DNA of 32,593 bases from an uncultured Bacteroidales bacterium. GTDB taxonomy: Bacteria > Bacteroidota > Bacteroidia > Bacteroidales > F082. The position numbers were made by a program, and so were the translations under genes. Location of the stretch: NCBI GenBank assembly GCA_937877465.1, contig CALFIT010000056.1, forward strand, positions 1 through 32,593. The letters run 5' to 3'. Each line of letters opens with the position of its first letter. Positions within the stretch are counted from its first letter, which is position 1. The notes below the pieces were generated by a model. It worked only from the letters and a program-made list of their open reading frames with translations. It did no database searches and was not told the origin of the DNA. Below, in pieces: positions 7,514 through 15,928 of this stretch.

Positions 7514-8536
7514 TCAGTTTCTGATTCTTCTGTAGTCCAAGTCCACCTCATAATACTGCGTGGCGACTTCAGAACCATTAAGTTCCACTTGCAAGATGCT
7601 ATGCTCCCGAATCAAACTCTTGAGCGATAGTGTTTCTGTGCGCAACTCGCCTTCCCGCAGGTCGCGAAGCGAATAATGCTGCTCGGTCAGCAAACGGTTT
7701 TTCACCTTTTCGATGACACGTACAACCAACTCCAAGTCCGTCACTTGACCCGGACCGAGGTTGTGCAAATCGACTTGCAAGCTGCAATCGGCCTTCTCGA
7801 AAACAAAAGTCGACTGCGACTCGAAGTGAACGCCTTTGATGAGCAAGCTAGGCGTGTCATCGACGGGGATTGCCTCCATCTTGGCAGAAAGATAATCCTC
7901 TGGTATCTGTCCGATTTGCCAATTGGGCATCGTGGTTTCCATATAATAATACCGCTTGCCCTGGAACATCAAATAACGGATAGCCTCCACCCCGTCGCAA
8001 TGCACGCCAAGTGCCATGTGTTCGGGCATGACTAACAAAACGAAATCCTTGTCCATCTCATAAAGCAAGGCCACCAGTAGCGCCACCTTGTCTTCGCAAT
8101 CTCCACAGCCATCCACCAAAGTCTCAACGGGATAACGCACATACTCGTCCGTATCTTTTGAATCGGCATCATAGGCATAAGGCAACGACTGCACAAAGCT
8201 GAGTGCCAACTCTATTTGGTCTTTCTCCGTAAGCGCATAACGGCCGAACTCGTTGGCCAATGCCCGCATCAAAGGCCGGTCGTGCTCCGACAGCATGAAG
8301 CTGTAATAATTGGGCGGCAACTCGTCCTCGTTGAACTTGTAGACGTAGGCCAAATGCTCGCGGTCATTTCGGTAGTAATCGTACAAATCCGTGCTGATAT
8401 TCAACGTGATGGAGCAATCCCTACCCTTGAATTTCCAGGCATGCTCCACCTCGAAATAGTCATCGTACTCAACCACGGTATGGGCCGAAAGCATGGTAGT
8501 GAAGAGCAATAAAACAAGGATGATTTTCGTGCGCAT
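7514..8536 (-). CDS. Secreted transglutaminase-like cysteine protein
   Basis: 340 residues from ATG 8536; its stop directly abuts the stop of the convergent GH20 gene. The start opens a signal peptide (MRTKIILVLLLFTTMLSAHT). An open frame continues upstream to 8659, but it only reads through an intergenic repeat and is rejected. The core motif GCGDCEDKVALLVALL (about 143-158) is that of bacterial transglutaminase-like proteins: Cys147 as nucleophile, His173 in PEHMALGVH, and an acidic residue near 200 (YYYMETT). The C-terminal 110 residues look like a beta-rich accessory domain. Such proteins are usually cysteine proteases or amidases rather than true transglutaminases; substrate unknown. The same-strand protease gene upstream is 132 bases away, so co-transcription is possible. 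Confidence 0.82.
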   Translation of the reverse strand: MRTKIILVLLLFTTMLSAHTVVEYDDYFEVEHAWKFKGRDCSITLNISTDLYDYYRNDREHLAYVYKFNEDELPPNYYSFMLSEHDRPLMRALANEFGRYALTEKDQIELALSFVQSLPYAYDADSKDTDEYVRYPVETLVDGCGDCEDKVALLVALLYEMDKDFVLLVMPEHMALGVHCDGVEAIRYLMFQGKRYYYMETTMPNWQIGQIPEDYLSAKMEAIPVDDTPSLLIKGVHFESQSTFVFEKADCSLQVDLHNLGPGQVTDLELVVRVIEKVKNRLLTEQHYSLRDLREGELRTETLSLKSLIREHSILQVELNGSEVATQYYEVDLDYRRIRN

Positions 8537-8590
8537 GAGGATTTGTTTTTCTCGTATTAACGCAAAATCCAGACCAAAATTGTTCGTTGG

Positions 8591-8656
8591 GCTTATGGCT
8601 AATAGCCCATGGCCAATGGCTGACCACACTGTAAGGGCAAGCCATTGGCCATAAGC
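8591..8656. repeat. Intergenic inverted and interleaved short-word repeat
   Basis: ATGGCCAATGGCT (8609-8621) recurs inverted at 8640-8652 (13-bp perfect arms, 18-base loop). An overlapping pair GCTTATGGC (8591-8599) and GCCATAAGC (8648-8656) nests outside it. All words are variants of 'atggc(c/t)'. It fills much of the gap between two minus-strand genes. No U-tract follows, so it is not a canonical terminator. Confidence 0.75.
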
Positions 8657-8668
8657 CATAGGCCATTG

Positions 8669-11600
8669 TTATTTCCCCCAATAATGGAACGCCTGCACCT
8701 CTTTCAGCAATTCCCTGACGGCGGCCTCCAATTGTTCGTCAACGCCGGCAGCCATCTTCTCGGGCGTGTTGCGCACCTTTACATCAGGTTCCAACTGCGT
8801 GTTTTCTAACCAGTTGCCTTGTTCCGTGCGGTAACCGATGACGGGCAAGCCGAAATACAGCGACGGGTCTTGCAAGGTCTCCCAAGTCACGCTCGACATG
8901 GTGCCAGGGACGGGCATCCCGACGAGGCGGCCCATCTGCTTGTGCTTGTAGACCCAAGGCGTGCCGTGCGCGTTGCTGTAGTTGGCCTCGCCGACGAGCA
9001 TCACCGAAGGCTTGTTGTAACGCCGCGAAGGCATCACGCAGGCCACACTGTCGTTGATGACTTGTTCAAGGTATTTCTCGCCGCTGAAAAGGATTTCGAT
9101 GTCCTCGTGGAGCCGACCGCCGCCGTTGAAGCGCGTGTCGATGACGATGCCGTCGCAGAGGTTATACTTACCGAGGATTTGCGAATACACGTCGCGGTAG
9201 CTGGCGTCGCCCATGCTGCGGATGTGGACGTAGCCGAGCCGACCGTTGGAGAGGCGTTTCACCGTCTCCTCGTTGTGTTTCACCCAACGGGTGTAAAGTA
9301 GCTCGTTCATCGCGCCGTGGCTGATGGGTTTCACGGTCTCGTCCCAGGTCTTGCCGCCGTCTTTGAGGGTCACCAAAACCGTCTTGCCGCTCTTGTTGTT
9401 GAGCAGCGGATAGTAGTCCATGCCTTTCGTAATCGCCACGCCGTCAATTTTTTCGATGACGCAACCCGCCTGTACCTTTGAGTTTTTCTTGTCGAAGGGA
9501 CCGCCTTCCACCACTTCCGCGATTTTCAGGCCGTCGCCTTTATGGTCGAGGTCGAGCAGAACGCCAAACTCAGCCGTGGCGTCGCCTTTGCCGGGGGCGC
9601 GATAGCCTGAACCCGTGTGCGACACGTTGAGTTCGCCCAAAATCTCGCTCAGCATCTCCGAGAAGTCGTAGTTGTTGTTAATGTGCTGAAGGAAAGGCTG
9701 ATAAGCGGCTTTCATCAACGCCAAGTCCACGCCGTGGTGGTCTTTCATGAAAAACCGCTTCTCGATTTGCAGAAACACGTGGTTGAACATGTATTCGCGC
9801 TCGTCGGCGAGGTTGAGTTCCATCGTGGCATCATATTTTATCGGTGTCGACTTGCCGCTCTTGTCCAACTTCTGGAGGTTGCCGCCCGAGAGCAGGAAGA
9901 TGTTGTCGCCCTTCACCTTCAGCCGTGCGCCGCCCTGCCCCATCTTCTTCAGGATCTTCATCGACTTTTCGCGCACATCGAGTTCCCAAAGGTCGTAGCC
10001 CTTCTCAAACGAGGTCATGAAGTAGAACTTCTCGCCGTCGCCCGAAAGCGCCATGCCGCTCAGGCTCGATGACATCGGGGTCAGGCGCATCACGCGGTCC
10101 TGCAAATGCTCCAAGTCAACGGTTATCTTCTTGGCTTCCTTGGGTTTTTCGTCTTTCTTGTCGTCATTCTTGCCTTTCTTTTGGCCCTTGCCTTCATCCT
10201 TGGATTCCTCTTTCTTCGCGTCCTTTTTGCCCTTTTCAGTCTCCTTCAGTAAGGCATAGTCCTCTTTGCTGAGGCGGAACTTGTCGTAGGCCTCTTGGTT
10301 GAGGAAGGCGATGAAAGCGTCGTTTTGGCTGCCCCACGAGGCATGGGAGCGCATACCGTAACGGTTTGAACGATAGATGATTGCGTTGCCGTCCAAGACC
10401 CATTGCGGGCTACCGTCGATGTAGGCGCTCTCGGTGATGTTGTAAATCTTCATCGAGCCGTCGGCCTTCACGATGCCAATGTCGGAATAGGGGTCGCGCA
10501 TGTTGGTGATTAGGGTCAGGGCGAACCATTGTCCGTCGGGCGACCATTCGTAGTCGAAGCCATGGTCGTTGGTCTCGTAGTGCTGGCTCCCGTCGGTGAT
10601 TTGGCGCACTTGTTTTGAGGCTATATTATAGACTTTCAGAACGTTCCGATTCTCAATGAAAGCGATTTCCTTGCCGTCAGGCGAGTAGCAGGGCAGCGTG
10701 CGCTCGATGCCGTCGTTGTCGAACAGCGGCTGCTCATTAATTAAGGTGGCGTAGGCGAAGTTGAAGTCTTCCTTGCGCTCGATGGTGGCTTGGTAGAGGT
10801 TCCAGTAGCCGTCGCGCTCGGAGGCATAAACCAAGGTGCGACCGTCTTTAGAGAACGACGGGCTGCGCTCGGCCTGCGCCGTGTGGGTGATTTGCTTGGT
10901 GGTGGCGTATTCATCGACGCCCGTCACGAAGACCTCGCCGCGCGAGACGAAGGCGATCAGCTTGCCGTCGTCGCTCAGCGCGAAGTCGCCCGCGCCCTTG
11001 AAGTCTTGTTTCACCAACTGCTCCGGCTCTTGGTCGTTGACAATTTCGATGCGTACCTTTTGCGGCTCACTGCCAATGCGTTGCGTGTAGATTTCGCCCA
11101 TATAGCCGTAACACAACAATCCATTGTCGGCCACGCTCAAGAAACGCACGGGATGCGTCACGAAATGCGTCACCTGTTCCACCTTTTCAAGGTCGTTGGC
11201 GGGAGCCTTATAGACGTTGAAGCTGCCGCCGTTGCGCTCGCTCAAGAACACAACCTCTTGATAATTGGGAAGATAACGCGGGTCACGGTCTTCGCCGACG
11301 TTGGTCGTCAAAATCGTGTTGGTCTTTTTCTTGGCATTGTAATACACCACGTCGCGGGCCACGGACGAGGTGTGGTGCTTGCGCCAGACGTTCTCGCTGC
11401 CTTTGCGGTCGTAGTAGAGGAACGATTGTCCGTCCTTGTCGAACGCCATGCTGCATACCGGCACGGCCACCACCTGTTCGGGCCGACCGCCTTCCACCGG
11501 CACCTTATACAATTCCGTAATCCAGCCTGCCGCAAACTGCACGTTTCCGGCCGCTTTCTGGACTTGGGCGGAGAAATACACTTCCTTCCCGTCGGGCGAG

Positions 11601-11935
11601 AAGGCCAACGGTTTTTCGGAAGCGGAGTTGGTGGTAACCCGCTGAGGCACACCACCTTCAGCCGCCACTATGAACACATCGAAGTTGCCGTTGCGGTCGG
11701 AGGCGAAGGCGATTCGTTTGCCATCGGGCGACCACACGGGCGAGGTCTCGTAAGAAGTGCTGGTAGTGATTTGCAGGGCTTTGCCGCCGTTGGCGTCCAC
11801 CACATAGATGTCGCCTTTGTAGCAGAAAGCGATTCTGTCGCCCTTCGGCGAAATCACGTTGTCGCGCAGCCAAAGCGGTTGGGCTGAAAGGTTCAAGATT
11901 GCCGCGAGAAGGGCAAGGAGGAGCAATTTCTTCAT
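8669..11935 (-). CDS. Tricorn-type S41 family protease, exported
   Basis: 1088 residues from ATG 11935, TAA at 8669-8671. The start opens a signal peptide (MKKLLLLALLAAILNLSAQ); a longer in-frame start at 11974 would overlap the exonuclease gene and is rejected. Residues about 30-540 are TolB/WD-like beta-propeller repeats (SPDGKRIAF, FSPDGKEVYF, YSPDGKEIAF). A Lys/Glu/Asp-rich low-complexity insert lies at about 565-608. A tricorn core domain (about 690-780), a PDZ domain (about 795-880) and the S41 catalytic domain (about 890-1088) follow. Nucleophile Ser987 lies in GEANYSNAHGTPW, with IDTRFNGGG upstream. The family degrades oligopeptides; the export signal places this one in the periplasm or outer envelope. 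The gene lies 23 bases after the exonuclease stop. Confidence 0.92.
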   Translation of the reverse strand: MKKLLLLALLAAILNLSAQPLWLRDNVISPKGDRIAFCYKGDIYVVDANGGKALQITTSTSYETSPVWSPDGKRIAFASDRNGNFDVFIVAAEGGVPQRVTTNSASEKPLAFSPDGKEVYFSAQVQKAAGNVQFAAGWITELYKVPVEGGRPEQVVAVPVCSMAFDKDGQSFLYYDRKGSENVWRKHHTSSVARDVVYYNAKKKTNTILTTNVGEDRDPRYLPNYQEVVFLSERNGGSFNVYKAPANDLEKVEQVTHFVTHPVRFLSVADNGLLCYGYMGEIYTQRIGSEPQKVRIEIVNDQEPEQLVKQDFKGAGDFALSDDGKLIAFVSRGEVFVTGVDEYATTKQITHTAQAERSPSFSKDGRTLVYASERDGYWNLYQATIERKEDFNFAYATLINEQPLFDNDGIERTLPCYSPDGKEIAFIENRNVLKVYNIASKQVRQITDGSQHYETNDHGFDYEWSPDGQWFALTLITNMRDPYSDIGIVKADGSMKIYNITESAYIDGSPQWVLDGNAIIYRSNRYGMRSHASWGSQNDAFIAFLNQEAYDKFRLSKEDYALLKETEKGKKDAKKEESKDEGKGQKKGKNDDKKDEKPKEAKKITVDLEHLQDRVMRLTPMSSSLSGMALSGDGEKFYFMTSFEKGYDLWELDVREKSMKILKKMGQGGARLKVKGDNIFLLSGGNLQKLDKSGKSTPIKYDATMELNLADEREYMFNHVFLQIEKRFFMKDHHGVDLALMKAAYQPFLQHINNNYDFSEMLSEILGELNVSHTGSGYRAPGKGDATAEFGVLLDLDHKGDGLKIAEVVEGGPFDKKNSKVQAGCVIEKIDGVAITKGMDYYPLLNNKSGKTVLVTLKDGGKTWDETVKPISHGAMNELLYTRWVKHNEETVKRLSNGRLGYVHIRSMGDASYRDVYSQILGKYNLCDGIVIDTRFNGGGRLHEDIEILFSGEKYLEQVINDSVACVMPSRRYNKPSVMLVGEANYSNAHGTPWVYKHKQMGRLVGMPVPGTMSSVTWETLQDPSLYFGLPVIGYRTEQGNWLENTQLEPDVKVRNTPEKMAAGVDEQLEAAVRELLKEVQAFHYWGK

Positions 11936-11958
11936 AGGAAATCCCATTTTATAATGCA

Positions 11959-12783
11959 TTATTTCTTTTTCCACACTCGTTTCCCTCCCATGCGCAGCTT
12001 GATGGCCGTCACCACCTGCTTGGTATAGCGCGGGAAGTCGCTTTTCATCATCCAGTCGTAGAAGGCCGGCTCCTTGCGGAACACGTCCTCGACGCGCTCG
12101 CCCTTGTGCTTGCCGAACATGAAGATTTCCTTGCCCTCGTCGTCGAAGATGATCTGGCCGGAGAGGTCGGCGTTCTTGTGGTGTGCCGAGAAGTCGGCCA
12201 ACTGCTCCATATTATTGACAGGCCCTTGCGAGCGTTTGCCCCTTGCGTCCTCATAGTCGACGCCTTGGTAACGGTCGAGCATGGCGCGGAGTACATCGTA
12301 GGTGGCGCGGGTGTCGGCAATGGCGCCATGTGCGCCTTCCAATTCGGCATGGCAGAAATAGCGGTAGGCACCCTTCAGCGTGCGCGGCTCCATCTTCATG
12401 TAGATGTTCATCACGTCGATGAAGCGGCGGTCCTTGAGGTCGAAGTCGTAGCCGACGCGGAGGAACTCCTCCACCAACATCGGCAGGTCGAATTTCAGGA
12501 TGTTGTAGCCGGCAAGGTCCGCGTTGCCGAGGAAGAGGGCGATTTCCTTGGCCTTGTCGCGGAAGGTGGGCTTGTCGGTCAGCATCTCGTTGGTGTAGCC
12601 ATGCACGGAGGAGGACTCGGCGCTAATCGGAATCTCGGGATTGAGCAGCCATTCGCGCTGTTCCTCTTCCCCGTTCACGTTGATTTTCAGCACGCTCATC
12701 TCCACGATGCGGTCGTGCGCAGTATTGAGGCCTGTCGTTTCCAGGTCGAAAAAGGCCAAAGGCCGTTTCAGGTTCAGTTCCAT
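11959..12783 (-). CDS. DEDDh 3'-5' exonuclease, DnaQ/ExoX-like
   Basis: 274 residues, ATG 12783. The exonuclease motifs are complete: Exo I FDLETTG (about 12-18), Exo II GYNILKFDLPML (about 92-103) and Exo III HGAIADTRATYD (about 152-163, His and Asp of DEDDh). The C-terminal third (GKHKGERVEDVF..., from about residue 220) resembles the extension in ExoX-like nucleases. It is probably a stand-alone nuclease or proofreading-like protein in DNA repair or RNA turnover. It is the first gene of a minus-strand group with the S41 protease, but the functions look unrelated. Its -7 box is at 12804-12811 and it is divergent from the PUR gene. Confidence 0.9.
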   Translation of the reverse strand: MELNLKRPLAFFDLETTGLNTAHDRIVEMSVLKINVNGEEEQREWLLNPEIPISAESSSVHGYTNEMLTDKPTFRDKAKEIALFLGNADLAGYNILKFDLPMLVEEFLRVGYDFDLKDRRFIDVMNIYMKMEPRTLKGAYRYFCHAELEGAHGAIADTRATYDVLRAMLDRYQGVDYEDARGKRSQGPVNNMEQLADFSAHHKNADLSGQIIFDDEGKEIFMFGKHKGERVEDVFRKEPAFYDWMMKSDFPRYTKQVVTAIKLRMGGKRVWKKK

Positions 12784-12803
12784 TGCTTTGCGGATTTTGA
12801 GTG

Positions 12804-12811
12804 CAAAAATA
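12804..12811 (-). promoter_or_regulatory. -7 promoter box of the exonuclease gene (TATTTTTG)
   Basis: Exact TAnnTTTG on the minus strand, 20 bases before the ATG at 12783. The divergent PUR promoter box is 33 bases away, so the two promoters share their upstream region. Confidence 0.55.
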
Positions 12812-12844
12812 ACACATAAATCGCTCCATTATCCATTTTTTTCC

Positions 12845-12852
12845 TACTTTTG
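12845..12852 (+). promoter_or_regulatory. -7 promoter box of the PUR gene (TACTTTTG)
   Basis: Exact TAnnTTTG, 54 bases before the ATG at 12907. It implies an A-rich leader of about 45-50 bases. A TTG start inside this box (12850) would be in frame but lies within the promoter, so it is rejected. Confidence 0.6.
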
Positions 12853-12906
12853 CCCCACTTTTCAAACAAAAAAGAACATTTAGAAAGTATCAAATTATTG
12901 AAAGAC

Positions 12907-13281
12907 ATGATGGAAGAAAACGAAATGAAAGAAAAAGACGAGCTGTTCTCGAAGGCAGTGAAAGCAGGTAAGAGGACTTACTTTTTCGATGTAAAGGCAA
13001 CCAAAAACGATGAGAAGTACATCACCATAACCGAAAGCAAGCGCCGCTTCGACGAAGGCTTGCAACGCTTCTTCTACGAGAAGCACAAGATTTTCCTCTA
13101 CAAGGAAGACTTCGAGAAAGTCGCGAAAGGCCTCACCGACGCCATCAACTACGTCGAGACAGGCGAATATCCCGCCGACTATTACGACCAGCCCGAGCCG
13201 CGTCCCTACGACAACGCCCAAGGCGAGAGCCGAGGCGAGATTGACAGCGCCATCGACAGGTGGTTCGACAACTTGAACTAA
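12907..13281 (+). CDS. PUR family DNA/RNA-binding protein (DUF3276)
   Basis: 124 residues, ATG 12907 (a second ATG follows at once). The central block ELFSKAVKAGKRTYFFDVKATKNDEKYITITESKRRF... and EKHKIFLYKEDFEKV is the DUF3276/PUR-alpha-like fold typical of Bacteroidota, followed by an acidic, Pro-rich tail (about 88-124). PUR proteins bind single-stranded nucleic acid, and the role in these bacteria is not settled. It is a single gene with its own -7 box and a clear intrinsic terminator 28 bases after the stop. It lies just upstream of the partition operon, but nothing shown ties it to that job. Confidence 0.9.
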   Translation: MMEENEMKEKDELFSKAVKAGKRTYFFDVKATKNDEKYITITESKRRFDEGLQRFFYEKHKIFLYKEDFEKVAKGLTDAINYVETGEYPADYYDQPEPRPYDNAQGESRGEIDSAIDRWFDNLN

Positions 13282-13308
13282 AGCCCTTTCGAGACACAAC
13301 CGACACGA

Positions 13309-13338
13309 GGTCGCGGCGACGAAGCTGCGGCCTTTTTT
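13309..13338 (+). terminator. Intrinsic terminator of the PUR gene
   Basis: GGTCGCGG (13309-13316) pairs with CTGCGGCC (13325-13332), 8 bp including two G-U pairs. The loop is 8 bases and six T follow at 13333-13338. Confidence 0.75.
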
Positions 13339-13365
13339 GCGTCATGCCGGCAGCGTCGCCAAAAC

Positions 13366-13394
13366 TTATCAACATTTTCACCCATTGTTGATAA
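13366..13394. repeat. Inverted pair of DnaA-box-like 9-mers upstream of parAB
   Basis: TTATCAACA at 13366-13374 faces its exact reverse complement TGTTGATAA at 13386-13394 across 11 bases. Each 9-mer differs at one position from the DnaA-box consensus TTATNCACA. The element lies 40 bases before the parA -7 box. It could be a DnaA site, an operator for the partition operon, or a transcript hairpin; the sequence alone does not decide. Confidence 0.6.
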
Positions 13395-13433
13395 CTTTCA
13401 CCTTCCGGCGACAATAATTCGCGCCAAAACCCG

Positions 13434-13441
13434 TAATTTTG
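13434..13441 (+). promoter_or_regulatory. -7 promoter box of parA (TAATTTTG)
   Basis: Exact TAnnTTTG, 21 bases before the parA ATG, giving a leader of about 10-15 bases. It probably drives parA, parB and the DUF5683 gene. Confidence 0.6.
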
Positions 13442-13462
13442 TAGCGAAAAACTTGACTGAAA

Positions 13463-14242
13463 ATGGGTAAGATCATAGCGATTGCAAATCAGAAAGGTGG
13501 CGTAGGCAAGACCACCACCTCCATCAACTTGGCGGCAAGTTTGGCCGTATTGGAATACAAGACCCTCCTCATCGACGCCGACCCGCAGGCCAACGCGACC
13601 TCAGGCGTGGGCGTCGACCCGAGGACGGTGGAAACGAGCATCTATGAGTGCATCATCGACGAGGTGGACCCGAAGACCGTCATTGCCGAGACCGAGACGC
13701 CCAACCTCTTCGTACTGCCCGCCCACATCGACCTCGTGGGTGCCGAAATCGAGATGATCAACCTGCCCGAGCGCGAACTGATGATGAAGAAGCTCCTCGC
13801 CCCCATCAAGGACGACTACGACTTCATCATCATCGACTGCTCGCCGTCGTTGGGATTGGTCACCGTCAACTCGCTCACGGCAGCCAATTCGGTCATCATC
13901 CCCGTGCAATGCGAGTATTTCGCCCTCGAAGGTCTTGGCAAACTACTGAATACCATCAAGATAGTGCAGACCCGCCTCAATCCTGACTTGGACATCGAAG
14001 GCATCCTGCTCACCATGTTCGACACGCGCCTGCGCCTGTCGAAACAAGTCGTGGAAGAAGTGAAGATGCACTTCCAGGACATGGTGTTCGACACCATCAT
14101 CAACCGCAACACGCGCCTGAGCGAGGCACCGAGCTTCGGCAAGACCATCGTCATGTACGACGCCAACAGCACCGGCGCCATCAACTACCTCAACCTTGCC
14201 CGCGAAATCCTCGAAAAGAACAACCTATCCACCAAAGACTGA
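13463..14242 (+). CDS. parA: Chromosome partition ATPase ParA (Soj)
   Basis: 259 residues. The deviant Walker A of the ParA/MinD class is KGGVGKTTT (11-19), followed by LLIDADPQANAT (36-46) and IIIDCSPSLGLVTVN (about 125-139). ParA binds nucleoid DNA as an ATP dimer and moves ParB-parS complexes. It lacks the N-terminal DNA-binding domain of plasmid type Ia ParA, which fits a chromosomal Soj. parB follows after 6 bases, and the order parA-parB-DUF5683 is usual in Bacteroidales. No parS 16-mer was noticed by eye in the window. Confidence 0.96.
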   Translation: MGKIIAIANQKGGVGKTTTSINLAASLAVLEYKTLLIDADPQANATSGVGVDPRTVETSIYECIIDEVDPKTVIAETETPNLFVLPAHIDLVGAEIEMINLPERELMMKKLLAPIKDDYDFIIIDCSPSLGLVTVNSLTAANSVIIPVQCEYFALEGLGKLLNTIKIVQTRLNPDLDIEGILLTMFDTRLRLSKQVVEEVKMHFQDMVFDTIINRNTRLSEAPSFGKTIVMYDANSTGAINYLNLAREILEKNNLSTKD

Positions 14243-14248
14243 CACACC

Positions 14249-15136
14249 ATGCCTGACAAAAACACAAGAGCCTTGGGGCGCGGACTCGACAAGATCCTTG
14301 GCAGTCCCGAAACCGACATCACGAGCAAAGACATCAGCGGCGACTTTGTGGCGGGTGCCGTGGCCGAAATCGACATCAACCTCATCGAGACCAACCCCTT
14401 CCAGCCCAGAACGGAATTCGACGAGACCGCCTTGCGCGAATTGGCGCAGTCCATCAAGGAACAAGGCGTGATACAACCCGTCACCGTCCGCAAACTCGGC
14501 TACAACAAATACCAACTCATCTCGGGCGAGCGCCGTCTGCGTGCCTCCAAGATGGCAGGACTCGACAAGATTCCAGCCTTCATCCGCGTGGCCAACGACG
14601 AGCAGATGCTCGAACTCGCCCTCATCGAGAACATCCACCGCGAGAACCTCAACGCCATCGAAGTGGCCATCTCCTACCAACGCCTCATCGACGAGTGCAA
14701 CCTCACCCAAGAGGAAGTGAGCGAAAAGGTGGGCAAGAGCCGCAGCGCCGTGGCCAACTTCCTGAGGCTGTTGAAACTGCCGCCCGAGGTGCAACTCGCC
14801 ATCCGCGACGGCCACATCAGCATGGGTCACGCCCGCGCCCTCATCAACATCACCGACAAGGAAGAACAGCTGAAGCTCCTCCAGCAGATCATCATGGAAG
14901 AGATGAACGTGCGCCAAACCGAGGAACTCGCCGACAAAGCCAAAGGGACGAACAAGGAGAAGAAACAGACCAACTTCATCCCCGAACACTTCAAGAGCAA
15001 AATCAAGACCCTGTCGCAAACGCTCAACACGAAGGTGAAGGTGAAACGCAACATCAAAGGCCAAGGCTCGGTCGTCATCGACTTCAAGGACGAGGCCGAG
15101 TTTGACCGCATCATGGAACTGTTCAACAACAAATAA
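14249..15136 (+). CDS. parB: Chromosome partition protein ParB (Spo0J)
   Basis: 295 residues. The N-terminal segment TRALGRGLDKILG is the usual ParA-contacting motif. NPFQPR (about 49-54), GERRLRAS (93-100) and ENIHREN (127-133) are the CTP-binding/clamp motifs. The helix-turn-helix spans about 155-180 (LTQEEVSEKVGKSRSAVANFLRLL). The C-terminal dimerisation region (about 245-295) is present. ParB loads at parS, spreads as a CTP-dependent sliding clamp and recruits SMC. It is the second gene of the operon, with 6 bases to parA and 5 to the DUF5683 gene. Confidence 0.96.
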   Translation: MPDKNTRALGRGLDKILGSPETDITSKDISGDFVAGAVAEIDINLIETNPFQPRTEFDETALRELAQSIKEQGVIQPVTVRKLGYNKYQLISGERRLRASKMAGLDKIPAFIRVANDEQMLELALIENIHRENLNAIEVAISYQRLIDECNLTQEEVSEKVGKSRSAVANFLRLLKLPPEVQLAIRDGHISMGHARALINITDKEEQLKLLQQIIMEEMNVRQTEELADKAKGTNKEKKQTNFIPEHFKSKIKTLSQTLNTKVKVKRNIKGQGSVVIDFKDEAEFDRIMELFNNK

Positions 15137-15141
15137 ACGCC

Positions 15142-15777
15142 ATGCCGCGCCGCTTCTTGCTTCTTATGGGCATCCTCGTATGCTTCGCCTTTCAGGAAAC
15201 GGAAGCGCAAAACGTGGTGTTCGACACGGTGGGCAACGCCCAAATCACCGCCGACACCATAGTGAAGGAGCAGAAAACGCCCACGAAAGCCAAAGCGAGA
15301 AAAACGCACAGCCCGAAGAAAGCCACCATCATGTCGGCCTGCCTGCCCGGATTGGGACAGGTCTACAACGGCAAATGGTGGAAGGTGCCCATCGTGTACG
15401 CCGGCTTGGGCGGCTTGGGCTACCTGTCGTACAGCAACTATTCCAACTACCGCCTCTATCTTGACGCCTACCTCTACAGCACCGACGACCTCGAAAACCC
15501 CAGCCAGCAGGCCATCGAATTGGCGGGACGTTATGCAAGCAGCCAGCTGCAAACCTATAAGGAGTCGTATCGCCGTGATTTTGAGTTCTATACCATCCTC
15601 ACCGTGGCGTGGTACGGACTCCAAATCATCGATGCCTGCGTTGACGGACACCTTTACACTTACGACATCAGCGACGACCTCAGCCTCAGCGTCGACCCGT
15701 ATCTGAGGTCTGCGGAAACGCCTGTGCCCATGCCACAATACGCCCAAGTGGGGCTGTCGTTCAAACTGAATTTCTGA
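15142..15777 (+). CDS. DUF5683 domain membrane-associated protein
   Basis: 211 residues. A signal peptide or anchor (MPRRFLLLMGILVCFAFQETEA) is followed by a Lys/Thr-rich linker. The DUF5683 core then begins at about residue 60 with ACLPGLGQVYNGKWWKVPIVYAGLGGLGYL, a hydrophobic hairpin. A second hydrophobic segment lies at about 150-165 (YTILTVAWYGLQIIDACVDG). The protein ends in a beta strand closing on Phe (VGLSFKLNF), as outer-membrane proteins often do. The function of the family is not known. It is conserved directly after parB in Bacteroidales, and the 5-base gap supports co-transcription. Confidence 0.88.
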   Translation: MPRRFLLLMGILVCFAFQETEAQNVVFDTVGNAQITADTIVKEQKTPTKAKARKTHSPKKATIMSACLPGLGQVYNGKWWKVPIVYAGLGGLGYLSYSNYSNYRLYLDAYLYSTDDLENPSQQAIELAGRYASSQLQTYKESYRRDFEFYTILTVAWYGLQIIDACVDGHLYTYDISDDLSLSVDPYLRSAETPVPMPQYAQVGLSFKLNF

Positions 15778-15820
15778 TATAACAAAACCATCAAAACATG
15801 CAAAACCAAATTTCAACGGG

Positions 15821-15872
15821 TGCGGCGCCCAACCGGGTTGCCGCAGGAAAGCAGGCCGGTTGGCTGCTTTCC
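15821..15872. promoter_or_regulatory. Two consecutive hairpins in the dapB leader
   Basis: Hairpin 1 (15821-15845): TGCGG pairs with CCGCA, with CAAC/GTTG stacked inside and a CGCC bulge. Hairpin 2 (15846-15872): GGAAAGCAG pairs perfectly with CTGCTTTCC around a 9-base loop. No T-run follows on either strand, so they do not look like plain terminators. They lie in the 151-base gap between the DUF5683 gene and dapB and could be leader structure or an RNase site. Confidence 0.5.
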
Positions 15873-15928
15873 ACAAAAAAGAAAAGAGTTTTCTCAGTTT
15901 TGTAAGTTTTGTGACAAAAACAAAAAAA

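Noticed and set aside
8537..8659. Upstream extension of the transglutaminase-like gene
   Set aside because: The extension reads through a repeat; the ATG at 8536 gives a proper signal peptide.
10790..11887. 365-residue plus-strand open frame inside the S41 protease gene
   Set aside because: It is the antisense shadow of a gene with clear propeller, PDZ and S41 motifs.
13282..13462. parS site near parAB
   Set aside because: No sequence close to the 16-bp parS palindrome was seen here or elsewhere by eye; the palindrome at 13366-13394 does not match it.
15778..15928. Lysine riboswitch before dapB
   Set aside because: The gap is too short and lacks the conserved multi-helix core of that riboswitch; only two simple hairpins are visible.
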